Assembly (NCBI GenBank): GCA_045593825.1
Contig: JAZNXI010000041.1
Location: 1-13,701 of the forward strand
From: SIG299 sp045593825
Lineage (GTDB): Bacteria > Bacillota > Clostridia > Lachnospirales > Lachnospiraceae
Direction of reading: 5' to 3'
Length of the DNA: 13,701 bases
A model generated the notes under the pieces. The model was given only the letters and a program-made list of their open reading frames with translations, was not told the DNA's origin and searched no databases. Shown piece by piece: positions 6,472 through 13,422 of the stretch (positions are counted from its first letter, which is position 1; the number at the start of each line of letters is the position of its first letter). The translations under genes and the position numbers were made by a program.

Positions 6472-6537
6472 AAGGATTTTGTCTCTCTTTTAATTCTTTC
6501 CCACGGGAAGGGTCGAGTAAGACAAAGTCTTTTTTTA
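6472..6537 (+). ncRNA. Unrecognised structured small RNA of about 65 nt with intrinsic terminator
   Basis: The transcript starting near 6472 can fold into one long hairpin. An 11-bp basal stem joins 6474-6484 to 6520-6530 (two or three G-U pairs). A CTC/GAG stem (6485-6487 with 6515-6517) follows after a two-base bulge, and an apical stem-loop joins 6496-6501 to 6506-6511 around CACG. A run of T (6530-6536) follows at once, so the outer stem doubles as the terminator. There is no ATG or GTG start and no usable reading frame, so it is non-coding. The G-U pairs become A-C mismatches on the other strand, and the T-tract is only on the plus strand, which fixes the direction. I do not recognise it as 6S, SRP, tmRNA or a known riboswitch. 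Its position beside the hyd promoter hints at a link with hydrogenase expression, which is inference. Confidence 0.65.
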
Positions 6538-6547
6538 TTAATCATTC

Positions 6548-7156
6548 CTACGCGATAAACGACAAATCTCCCATCCGCTTCACGAACCGTTTTCCCTCAT
6601 TGTTTTCAAACATGAAAGAAACACCGCCCGCCATGCCGAACAGTTCAAACTCGTTCAGGGATTCCACCGGGAGCCCTAAAAACATAGCATTAAATACACT
6701 AAGCAAGTCCCCATGGGAAACAATGATGATATTCTCAGCCTCGCTTGCCATAATCTCGTCAAACATCGGTTTTAAACGGTTCCACTCGTCTCTACGGCTT
6801 TCTGCATCGGAAAACAGACGGTCATCTATGGTTTTCTCCTGCATTTCCAGGTTCTCACGAAGCCACTGCACGGATTTGCCGCAACACCTGCCAAGGTTAC
6901 GCTCTCTAAGCTCCTGCCGGATCATTGGCGTAATACCAAGATACCCTGCCACAATTTCACCTGTATGCTTTGCACGAAGTAAGTCGGAGGCATACATCAC
7001 ATACTGCTTGCCCTCCAGCTGTTTCGCCAATCTTTCTCCAATTTTATTTGCCTGCTCTATGCCCAGCTCCGATAAATCCCAGTCAGTCCAGGAACCAACC
7101 ATTCCATTGGTGTGGTGAATGGATTGAGTATGCTGAATTGTGATGATGTTTTTCAT
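6548..7156 (-). CDS. Histidine phosphatase superfamily protein with altered RHG motif
   Basis: The protein has 202 residues with the phosphoglycerate-mutase-like pattern: Q8-H9-T-Q-S in place of the usual RHG(E/Q), the YASDLLRAKHT segment with R61, RERNLGRCCGKS, and VSHGD with the second histidine H148. The phospho-accepting H9 and H148 are both kept, but the neighbouring arginine that normally helps bind phosphate is glutamine. It is therefore either a catalytically altered subgroup or one that uses another residue. AGAGGGG precedes the ATG by 9 nt. It is the last gene of the ten-gene minus-strand cluster, 24 nt after the alpha/beta hydrolase. Substrate is unknown. Confidence 0.85.
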   Translation of the reverse strand: MKNIITIQHTQSIHHTNGMVGSWTDWDLSELGIEQANKIGERLAKQLEGKQYVMYASDLLRAKHTGEIVAGYLGITPMIRQELRERNLGRCCGKSVQWLRENLEMQEKTIDDRLFSDAESRRDEWNRLKPMFDEIMASEAENIIIVSHGDLLSVFNAMFLGLPVESLNEFELFGMAGGVSFMFENNEGKRFVKRMGDLSFIA

Positions 7157-7180
7157 AGATTGTAACCCCTCTCTTTTTAC

Positions 7181-8101
7181 CTATGCGTTCTTTTCCAACC
7201 ACTCCATAATAAAATCAAACCGTTCCTGCGTCAATGCATGTCCCCCCGGATACCGCTTGTGATGCAGATTTTGTTCTGCTCCATATTCTCCATAAGCCTT
7301 GCTTGCTTTTTCAACAATTACAGATGCATCCATGGAATACTTGTCTTCCTCAGCAGACACCAGTAATAACTTCCTTGGTGCTGTTAAAGAAACTAAATCA
7401 TCAATATCATACGGTCCATGAAATCCCGGAATCACACTTGCCATTTCGATGCCTACACCATTTGCCATTCGATGTTCATAGGTACAAGCGCTTCCACTGG
7501 CACAGGCAAAGGAAAGCCTCTCATCCAGTGCCGCAAGAAACAATACCGTGTTTCCGCCCATGGAATGCCCCAATGTGCCGATACGCTGCTCATCTACGTA
7601 AGGAAGATTCTCTAATAATGTAATTCCGTTCATGGCATCGGTAAGTACCTGCTTCATCAGATAATCACCTTTAACGATGCGATAGCTCGCCTCATGAAAA
7701 TGCTGCCAGAAATCAAAGCCTTCCACAGTCGAATCCTCACGGCGTTCTTCAAAGCAAATGGCGTCCGATGCCAGCACTACAAAGCCTTTCTTTGCCAAAG
7801 CCGGACCAAAAGCCTGCAATGGATTGCCTGCCAAACCACAAACTTCGCTCTTTCCAAGATGATGCTCCCGGTTGTGCTGATGATTAATCAAAACTGCAGG
7901 ATTGCTGCCCTGTTTATCCGGGACTAAAAGGTATGCAGGGACTGTTTCAGAACCGGACACATATTTTATGTACTGACGAGTGTAACCGTCCTCTTTAGTG
8001 GAGGAAAGGACGGTATACTCCACAGAGGTATTACGTGCCTGTGTCATTTTAGATAAATCTATTCCTATCAATTTTGCTATGTCTTTTCGCATGTCCTCCA
8101 T
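7181..8101 (-). CDS. Alpha/beta hydrolase (dienelactone hydrolase / acetylxylan-esterase-like)
   Basis: The protein has 306 residues from the chosen start. The segment LINHQHNREHHLGKSEV and the AGNPLQAFGPALAKKGFVVL region resemble the Abhydrolase_7/acetylxylan-esterase-like group. The nucleophile elbow is GHSMGG with Ser180, the acid is probably Asp253 in SAEEDK, and the base His288 in PGGHAL, so the triad is complete. The open frame extends upstream to a GTG at 8149 and an ATG at 8128, but AGGAGGAGG lies 6 nt before the ATG at 8101, encoded as three arginines in the longer reading, so 8101 is the start. It sits in the cluster between a TIM-barrel isomerase and a histidine phosphatase. No signal peptide is seen, so it is cytoplasmic. 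Likely an esterase; the substrate is unknown. Confidence 0.85.
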   Translation of the reverse strand: MEDMRKDIAKLIGIDLSKMTQARNTSVEYTVLSSTKEDGYTRQYIKYVSGSETVPAYLLVPDKQGSNPAVLINHQHNREHHLGKSEVCGLAGNPLQAFGPALAKKGFVVLASDAICFEERREDSTVEGFDFWQHFHEASYRIVKGDYLMKQVLTDAMNGITLLENLPYVDEQRIGTLGHSMGGNTVLFLAALDERLSFACASGSACTYEHRMANGVGIEMASVIPGFHGPYDIDDLVSLTAPRKLLLVSAEEDKYSMDASVIVEKASKAYGEYGAEQNLHHKRYPGGHALTQERFDFIMEWLEKNA

Positions 8102-8130
8102 ACACTGCCTCCTCCTGCAAAAATCCATTA

Positions 8131-8160
8131 TTCTTTCACTAATTTTCACTATTTTTCACT
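8131..8160. repeat. Three tandem 10-bp copies ending TTTTCACT/TTTCACT
   Basis: Three near-identical decamers (ttctttcact, aattttcact, atttttcact) stand head to tail in the 57-bp gap between the TIM-barrel gene and the alpha/beta hydrolase gene. The period is close to one DNA helical turn. It may be chance replication slippage or a small binding site; no function can be assigned. Confidence 0.4.
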
Positions 8161-8980
8161 ACCGCATCAATTCTCGAATTCTCTGAAACTGCTCATTCAG
8201 CATTTCCACATCCACCGCACCTGTACTGTCAAAGGCTGTTGCTTCCACGGTAAAATCACCCTGATATCCGCTCTTCTTGATAAAAGCAAAGAGCTGCTCA
8301 AAATCCACATGTCCTTTGCCAATCGGAAGCGTCCGCAAGTTCGCCCAGTCCATGTAGCCGCCGCCATAATCGTTCACATGGTAGTGAAGAATGTGGTTTT
8401 CTTTCCAGAGCCAGTCGTATTCATCCTCATAAAGTAAGTCCATCTGCTCATGGAACGCCGCCATTTTAGTGTCAAATACATACTTGATATCCGGGTAAAT
8501 TTCCCGAAGCTCGCACAGATGCTTCATCGGATTTTCCACGTTGCAGACAATATTTTCCACCATTAAGACAAGACCATGACTTTTTGCAACTTCATTCAAA
8601 TATTGATAGGCACGGATGTTGCTCTGAAAATTGGAATCGGAGGTACGCCCGCCCCATAAGTGCAGCACCAGTTTTTCTGCGCCCAGATACCTTGCCACGT
8701 CACAATCCGTTTCAAACATTCGGTATGCTGCTGCCAATTCTTCTTCGCCGCCCTTGCTGATCAGTTCACCAATATCCTTGGCGCAATGCACCACCGGAAT
8801 ATAAAGGTTCAAATTCTTAATATACTGTTTTACTTCCTCAATTTCCGGATACCATTCGTCGTCCACCATCAGCTCAAAACCATCGCAGGCCAATACCTTG
8901 GACAATGGTTCCAGCAACCGGTAATTGTAGCCGTTGGAACGGCCGGTAAAAGCTCCTGTGGAGCATAAAATTTTGTTCAT
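8159..8980 (-). CDS. Sugar phosphate isomerase/epimerase-like TIM-barrel protein
   Basis: The protein has 273 residues and belongs to the xylose-isomerase-like TIM-barrel (AP_endonuc_2) superfamily. Candidate metal ligands occur in the usual order: E142 in MVEN, D170 in FDTKMAAFH, H201 in HYHVND, and E246 in TVEATAF; GKGHVDF (221-227) is a typical substrate-side motif. The open frame runs 61 codons further upstream, but that stretch overlaps the methyltransferase gene, has no domain match and is cysteine- and arginine-rich. AGGAG lies 7 nt before the ATG at 8980, so 8980 is the start. The 61-bp gap to the preceding gene holds no terminator. Probably a divalent-metal isomerase or epimerase of a sugar or polyol; the exact substrate is not readable. 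Confidence 0.87.
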   Translation of the reverse strand: MNKILCSTGAFTGRSNGYNYRLLEPLSKVLACDGFELMVDDEWYPEIEEVKQYIKNLNLYIPVVHCAKDIGELISKGGEEELAAAYRMFETDCDVARYLGAEKLVLHLWGGRTSDSNFQSNIRAYQYLNEVAKSHGLVLMVENIVCNVENPMKHLCELREIYPDIKYVFDTKMAAFHEQMDLLYEDEYDWLWKENHILHYHVNDYGGGYMDWANLRTLPIGKGHVDFEQLFAFIKKSGYQGDFTVEATAFDSTGAVDVEMLNEQFQRIRELMR

Positions 8981-9041
8981 AATTTTCTCCTGTTTTCTCC
9001 CATCAGATTTGCTTATTGAATTACAAATCATTTTATCATAG

Positions 9042-9830
9042 TTACTTTTTCTTGCAAATGTACAGCAAATGCCCGGAAGTTCCAAGCATCTCCCGCTTCT
9101 CGCAAATTGCCAGCCAAAGCTTTGCGAAAGCATCCATTTCCTCATCGGACATGGCAAAATCACTGCGACCTTCTGCCAGTTCCAATATGCCGTTTACTGC
9201 AACGGTGTTCAGATGCTGCACCGGCTTGTCCGCAAACAATTCTTCAAATTCTGCAATATCATACCCGGTAAACAACTGCTCCTCAAAGTGTCTGATTTTA
9301 TAATCTTCCGTGAAGTTTTCCTCGATACCTGCCAGTAAATTGCCTTGTAAATAGTTGTCAAACAGGATGGCATAAACCGAAAGAAATGCCGCCAGAATCA
9401 CACCACCCGGCTTTGTCACGCGGATTGCTTCGTCAATGGATTTCTGCACATCCTGTGGCTCATACAGATGATACAACGGACCAAACAACAACGTCACATC
9501 AAAGGAATTATCCGCAAAACGGGAAAGGTCCAGGGCATCTCCCTGATAGGATTGAATATTATCCATTCCCTCGCTGTTTTTCTTTAACACCTCCAGGTTA
9601 TGCTCCACCAGCTCCACAGCAGTTACATCATATCCTGCCTTTGCCAATGTAATGGAATACCGTCCGGTTCCGGCACCGATTTCCAGGATTTTTGCGCCTT
9701 CTTTGGCATACTTATTGATATAATGCATGGTAGTAATATACTCCATCTGACCATGCCGGTTTCTGTTAAGACGCGTATCCTCATCTATTTCGTTGTAAAA
9801 GGAACTTACTATTTCCAAACGTTTACTCAT
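9042..9830 (-). CDS. Class I SAM-dependent methyltransferase
   Basis: The protein has 262 residues. Motif I, LEIGAGTGR (49-57), binds SAM; E73 in AVELV is the acidic residue at the end of strand 2; GDALDL (97-102) and LLFGPLYHLYE (114-124) fit motifs III and IV of the Rossmann methyltransferase fold. Residues 140-148 (KPGGVILAA) form the usual post-II segment. The start ATG overlaps the Nudix stop codon as ATGA, so translation is probably coupled; GGAGG lies 7 nt upstream. The family contains enzymes acting on small molecules, RNA and lipids, and nothing here fixes the substrate. Confidence 0.88.
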   Translation of the reverse strand: MSKRLEIVSSFYNEIDEDTRLNRNRHGQMEYITTMHYINKYAKEGAKILEIGAGTGRYSITLAKAGYDVTAVELVEHNLEVLKKNSEGMDNIQSYQGDALDLSRFADNSFDVTLLFGPLYHLYEPQDVQKSIDEAIRVTKPGGVILAAFLSVYAILFDNYLQGNLLAGIEENFTEDYKIRHFEEQLFTGYDIAEFEELFADKPVQHLNTVAVNGILELAEGRSDFAMSDEEMDAFAKLWLAICEKREMLGTSGHLLYICKKK

Positions 9831-10342
9831 ATTTTTCCCTCCAATAACAGCTCCATTACCCTTGTTTCCCGTTCAATCCAGACACCGCCGTTTTCTTCGC
9901 CGTGGTCATCCTGCCGGTTTTTTCGGATAGCTTCCTCCAAAGAAACAAAAACCAAAGAATACTGCTCTTCTATTTCATGTACATCAAATTCCGTTGCATC
10001 AATTTCTTCTTTTGCCTCGCAAAAATAATAAAAATTTTCCTGCTCAAATATGGTGTTCTCAAAATGACTGCTCTTACTTAACCGCAGGGCAGAACCATAT
10101 TCTTTGATACTTTTCGGAATTACCACCAACCCTGATTCTTCCTTTACCTCACGAATCAGAGCTTCCTCGTGGCTTTCTCCTTCTTCGATTCCTCCGCCCG
10201 GAAACATATAATAATCGAACTTTCCGTTATGTACCAGAGCCAGTTTTCCGTCCTTGAAAATTATCGCCCGGGCGGAAGGACGGGTGGAATGAGGCCATTC
10301 CGGATTATAATCTTGTAAATCAACGGTGAATAAACGCTTCAT
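9827..10342 (-). CDS. Nudix hydrolase
   Basis: The protein has 171 residues. The Nudix box is complete at residues 50-72 (G-x5-E-x7-REV-x-EE-x-G-L), preceded by YYMFPGGG, as in enzymes that cleave nucleoside diphosphates linked to another group. The open frame extends upstream to 10498, but that part overlaps the GNAT gene and is rich in Arg and Cys without domain resemblance. A GGAGAGAGAAG region precedes the ATG at 10342, so this start is used. It overlaps the end of the GNAT gene by 23 nt and the methyltransferase start by 4 nt. The substrate cannot be predicted; house-cleaning of damaged nucleotides is common for such proteins. Confidence 0.9.
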   Translation of the reverse strand: MKRLFTVDLQDYNPEWPHSTRPSARAIIFKDGKLALVHNGKFDYYMFPGGGIEEGESHEEALIREVKEESGLVVIPKSIKEYGSALRLSKSSHFENTIFEQENFYYFCEAKEEIDATEFDVHEIEEQYSLVFVSLEEAIRKNRQDDHGEENGGVWIERETRVMELLLEGKI

Positions 10343-10856
10343 ACTCTTCTCTCTCCATTTTAAGTTCAACAACCGTCCACATCTCTCCAAACAGCGGAAT
10401 GTTGAAATTTTCTCCTGTTTCTTTGAATCCTGCCGTCTTGTAACAATGATACGCCGATGGATTATTGTCAAACACCCCCAAGGTTGCCTTCTCAGCACCT
10501 AAAAATTCGAAAGCATATTTGGTTGCCAGCTGTACCATTTTCTTGCCGTAACCCTTGCCACGTTTTGTATCATCCACGATGATAAAACCGAGGCGCACAA
10601 CGGTTCTTTCTGCATTGTTGTAACGTAAAATCAAACTTCCCACGATGCCGGTTTCGTCAAAAGCAGTCATCGGATAGAAATTATCCAAATCCGGACAGTC
10701 GCCGTTATTGTCGATATACTTTTTATTCATATCCTCTGCGGTAATCGGAAAAGAATCGTAGCGGTCCGAGGTCCAGCGTCGGAAGCTTGCTTCGTCCTTG
10801 CACCAGCTTACAATTGTTTCCGCATCGCAGGGCTTATATGGTCTTAGTTTCAGCAT
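10320..10856 (-). CDS. GNAT-family N-acetyltransferase
   Basis: The protein has 178 residues. The acetyl-CoA pyrophosphate loop is R99-GKGYG-104 after the strand VRLGFIIVD, and NNPSAYHCYKTAGF (131-144) is the typical motif B ending. The N-terminus LKLRPYKPCDAETIVSW fits the RimJ/RimL-like subgroup. An in-frame start exists 10 codons upstream, but it overlaps the neighbouring gene; AAGGAGG lies 8 nt before the ATG at 10856, so the shorter form is chosen. The gap to the preceding gene is 13 nt. The acceptor substrate is unknown; small amines, antibiotics and protein N-termini are all possible in this family. Confidence 0.9.
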   Translation of the reverse strand: MLKLRPYKPCDAETIVSWCKDEASFRRWTSDRYDSFPITAEDMNKKYIDNNGDCPDLDNFYPMTAFDETGIVGSLILRYNNAERTVVRLGFIIVDDTKRGKGYGKKMVQLATKYAFEFLGAEKATLGVFDNNPSAYHCYKTAGFKETGENFNIPLFGEMWTVVELKMEREEYEAFIHR

Positions 10857-10869
10857 GGTTACATCCTCC

Positions 10870-11628
10870 TTAAATCTCCACCTCAAATTTTCCTCTACTC
10901 CACAGCCACATCGGTGTGTGCACGTCTATTGGTACCAACTCTGTACCATGCAAAAGTTCCGCCCAACGGCTTGCCAAAAGCCCCTGTACGTTGGAATATC
11001 CTGCCTCTTCTTCAGAGATTACGCCAAGCCTTGTACTTGCCTGTACCACATGAGTATCCGGTGCCACCGTAATGTTTTCCCGGTCCACAAACTTGACATC
11101 CGTGTACTGCTCCAGCACATACAACCAATAGTTGCAGATTTTATTACCTCCAAGATACGGAAACTCCTTTTTGTGAGACTGTATGTAGTCTTTCACTTTC
11201 TTTACTGAAAAATCATTGTAAAGAAACAAGTTGCGGATATCGCCATCCAGCGTATTTTCTATGGTTTCACACAAGGTTTTCCAAATGACGGGCTGCTTGT
11301 TCGACTGCAGAGCAACCTTGTATTTTACAAGATAATCACGCAGGATTTCTTCATCCATATTACATACTGCTTTGGAATCAAATACACTTCTTGCCGTTTC
11401 ATCCGCATACATACGGTTGGCACACTCCCACAATACATAGGAATTCCGCTGGTAGTTCAGCGCCATCGGAAGGGTGAAATACATATAGTTTTCCTTGGAT
11501 TCCTTGTCCAAATGTGGATTTTCATCCTCCGGCATTTTCTCGCCGCCAAGGAGACCATCTTGATGAGCCTTTCGTAAATTATAAACTTTTGTCAGAATCT
11601 CTGCTTGATTTTTTGAGTTAAAAATCAT
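10870..11628 (-). CDS. Unrecognised protein with a DNA-glycosylase-like HhH/Asp pattern
   Basis: The protein has 252 residues, mostly helical in appearance, with no signal peptide or membrane segment. I do not recognise it as a named family. Residues 156-169 (FPYLGGNKICNYWL) resemble the helix-hairpin-helix of HhH-GPD glycosylases, where L-P-G-x-G-x-K is usual, and residues 188-195 (VAPDTHVV) resemble the catalytic D-T-H-V of endonuclease III. K163 and D191 are 28 residues apart, wider than in Nth or OGG1 and nearer to archaeal AGOG-type enzymes. It could be a distant base-excision glycosylase or a non-catalytic relative. GGAG lies 6 nt before the ATG at 11628; the GTG at 11640 is part of the binding site and rejected. 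It sits between a histidine phosphatase and a GNAT gene with gaps of 30 and 13 nt. Confidence 0.75.
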   Translation of the reverse strand: MIFNSKNQAEILTKVYNLRKAHQDGLLGGEKMPEDENPHLDKESKENYMYFTLPMALNYQRNSYVLWECANRMYADETARSVFDSKAVCNMDEEILRDYLVKYKVALQSNKQPVIWKTLCETIENTLDGDIRNLFLYNDFSVKKVKDYIQSHKKEFPYLGGNKICNYWLYVLEQYTDVKFVDRENITVAPDTHVVQASTRLGVISEEEAGYSNVQGLLASRWAELLHGTELVPIDVHTPMWLWSRGKFEVEI

Positions 11629-11658
11629 ACTTTTCTCCACCTATTGTAAAAACGTATC

Positions 11659-12249
11659 CTATGCATACATTTCAAACAAATTATACTGTTTAATCCCAAC
11701 ACACGTCTGTCCATCAAAAGAAAACTCCACCACCCATGGCATCAGCCCACGAATCTTTTCAAACTCTGCATGTCTAAAGCTGTTATCATAGTAATTTACA
11801 ATGGTACTCAGCGCCGTTCCATGACTTCCCACAACGATAGTTTTTCCTGCATAGTCTTTAAGCACCTGATTCAATGCCGAAATATTTCTTTCCTGCACCT
11901 CTGAAAGACTCTCTCCGTCAGACAGTTTGTAAGTAAAGTCTTCCCATTGCTTTTTACAAAAACCGTTGAAATCCTCAATCCATACGCTGTCAATACAGCG
12001 TTCGCGGAAATCATCAATAATTCCGATTTCTAAACCTTTGGAATCCGCGAAATGACGGACCGTATCAATGGAGCGGTGGAAAGGACTGGATAAAACCACA
12101 TCCACATTTTTATCTGCGAGAAACTTTGTTACCAGCTTTCTATCCTCCAGACCCTTGGCGGTCAGTTCCCGCAACATATCATCGTGATTTTCATAATTTG
12201 GCTGCGCATGGCGCACGAAGTATACGGTTGTCAACTCTTTTTCAATCAT
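11659..12249 (-). CDS. Histidine phosphatase family protein (phosphoglycerate mutase-like)
   Basis: The protein has 196 residues with the canonical motif VRHAQP (R13-H14-A-Q), LSSPFHRSIDTV as the second arginine region, DFRER as the acidic catalytic segment, and GSHGTAL as the second histidine. All catalytic residues are present, unlike the other histidine phosphatase at 6548-7156. GAGG lies 8 nt before the ATG, which overlaps the upstream GNAT stop as ATGA, so the two are translationally coupled. It probably dephosphorylates a small phosphorylated metabolite; the true substrate is not visible. Confidence 0.9.
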   Translation of the reverse strand: MIEKELTTVYFVRHAQPNYENHDDMLRELTAKGLEDRKLVTKFLADKNVDVVLSSPFHRSIDTVRHFADSKGLEIGIIDDFRERCIDSVWIEDFNGFCKKQWEDFTYKLSDGESLSEVQERNISALNQVLKDYAGKTIVVGSHGTALSTIVNYYDNSFRHAEFEKIRGLMPWVVEFSFDGQTCVGIKQYNLFEMYA

Positions 12250-12833
12250 AACATTTTCCTCATAATTACTTGCCCGTCTTTCCTTGCTGCTTCCATAAAT
12301 CCGGCTTTTTCAAAAAGCCGAACCGGGCCTTGGTAATCAAACTCATTACGATTGTCAGAAATTTTGGCATACCCTTCTACTGCTGCATAGCCTTTCGCTT
12401 TTGCATCACTGCAGACTCTTTCAATAAATGCTGATGCAATTCCTTTCCCGCGATATTCCGGGGCGATTTCAAAACAAACAATGGACATTGTTTTTCCGCA
12501 GACATTTTCTCTAGCAAATGCCGGAACAAATCCCGCATAGCTTTCCATATCAGCAGCGTTGCACCACCCAATGGATAAATCTCCATCATAAGCCAAATAA
12601 CCTTGGATTTTGTTCTTATTTAACAGTTCTACCGCATACTTGCGGACCGTTTCTTTTACTCCAAACTCTTTGAACTCACTGACCATTTGTTTTATATTTT
12701 CTTCCGTCTGATTCGGGGAAGTACAATAACATGGGCCGTTTGGATTATTATCTGTGAATGCACGGTTATCAAAAAAGTCAAGATAGTCTGCGTTTAATTC
12801 TGAGGTCAATGGTTTTATCGTAATGTTGTTCAT
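12246..12833 (-). CDS. GNAT-family N-acetyltransferase
   Basis: The protein has 195 residues. The CoA-binding loop is R128-GKGIA-133 after VCFEIAPEY, followed by a long helix and VEGYAK. The N-terminal part contains PCYCTSP (34-40), a feature of a GNAT subgroup common in Firmicutes, and the C-terminal GPVRLFEKAGF is the usual motif B end. GGAGG lies 9 nt before the ATG. It begins 28 nt after the preceding GNAT gene and overlaps the histidine phosphatase by 4 nt. The acceptor is unknown. Confidence 0.9.
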   Translation of the reverse strand: MNNITIKPLTSELNADYLDFFDNRAFTDNNPNGPCYCTSPNQTEENIKQMVSEFKEFGVKETVRKYAVELLNKNKIQGYLAYDGDLSIGWCNAADMESYAGFVPAFARENVCGKTMSIVCFEIAPEYRGKGIASAFIERVCSDAKAKGYAAVEGYAKISDNRNEFDYQGPVRLFEKAGFMEAARKDGQVIMRKML

Positions 12834-12861
12834 TTTCTTATTCCTCCCATATCCTCTATTA

Positions 12862-13293
12862 TCAACTCTCCCCTAGCTGTTTCTGATAAATATTCTGGTC
12901 ATGAACCTGGAAAATAACATGGTATCCACACTTCTCGTAAAATGCATCCGCTTCGGAACCAAGTGTAATATACTTATACCCCTTTTTCTTGGCCAGATCC
13001 TCAAAATATTGCATCAGTTGCTTTGTAATTCCCTGTCTACGATAATCTTCGTGACAAGCCACAAATCCAATTACCATACTGTCCTGATTTTCTGCGCGTC
13101 CTAAAACAGCAGATATCACTATATTATCTATTTCGGCATACACCAGAGGGCTAGTACCCTCTTCTAAGCGCTTTTTCCAAGCCTCATAACCGTACAATTC
13201 CTGATTGTTATTTCCTAGAATGGAATAGCAAAACTCAAGAACCTTTTGTAATTCTGTTTCTGTTTTTATTTCCTTTAATTTTATATCTTTCAT
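12862..13293 (-). CDS. GNAT-family N-acetyltransferase (first gene of the cluster)
   Basis: The protein has 143 residues, a minimal GNAT domain. The CoA loop is R85-R86-QGIT-90 after VIGFVACHEDY, and ADAFYEKCGYHV (115-126) forms motif B. AGGAG lies 6 nt before the ATG. It is the promoter-proximal gene of the ten-gene minus-strand cluster and is divergent from an XRE regulator 129 bp away. The acceptor is unknown. Confidence 0.9.
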   Translation of the reverse strand: MKDIKLKEIKTETELQKVLEFCYSILGNNNQELYGYEAWKKRLEEGTSPLVYAEIDNIVISAVLGRAENQDSMVIGFVACHEDYRRQGITKQLMQYFEDLAKKKGYKYITLGSEADAFYEKCGYHVIFQVHDQNIYQKQLGES

Positions 13294-13342
13294 TTTCTAC
13301 TCCTATTAGAATTTCTTTTCTCCTATTTCAAATACCCGGTTA

Positions 13343-13371
13343 TTGTAACTTCTCCACTTTTCCGTTATGAT
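13343..13371 (+). promoter_or_regulatory. Probable promoter of the XRE regulator
   Basis: TTGTAA (13343-13348) and TATGAT (13366-13371) stand 17 bp apart on the plus strand and predict a start near 13378. On the opposite strand the same -35 region reads TTACAA, next to a possible TACAAT -10 for the divergent ten-gene cluster without a clear -35, so the two promoters may overlap. Confidence 0.5.
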
Positions 13372-13378
13372 AAATCCA

Positions 13379-13388
13379 GAATCGATTC
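13379..13388. promoter_or_regulatory. Palindrome at the XRE transcription start (operator candidate)
   Basis: GAATCGATTC is a perfect 10-bp palindrome right at the predicted transcription start of the XRE gene. A wider inverted repeat, ATTGTAA (13342-13348) with TTACAAT (13399-13405), flanks it. XRE regulators often repress themselves by binding such sites; that this one does is inference. Confidence 0.35.
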
Positions 13389-13422
13389 AACAATAACTTA
13401 CAATATAAAGGAGTACAATTTT

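Noticed and set aside
6472..6537. Guanidine-II (mini-ykkC) riboswitch, because of an ACGG sequence at the hairpin tip
   Set aside because: That family needs two ACGR-loop hairpins upstream of a gene. Only one is present, the better pairing gives a CACG loop, and no plus-strand gene follows.
9006..9029. Inverted repeat GATTTG/CAAATC between the methyltransferase and TIM-barrel genes as a terminator
   Set aside because: The stem is 6 bp and AT-rich and no T-tract follows on the minus strand, so it should not split the operon.
8981..9163. 61-codon upstream extension of the TIM-barrel gene
   Set aside because: It overlaps the end of the methyltransferase gene, lacks family resemblance, and AGGAG is well placed before the ATG at 8980.
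10343..10498. 52-codon upstream extension of the Nudix gene
   Set aside because: It lies wholly inside the GNAT gene in another frame, has no domain resemblance, and a purine-rich ribosome binding site precedes the internal ATG at 10342.
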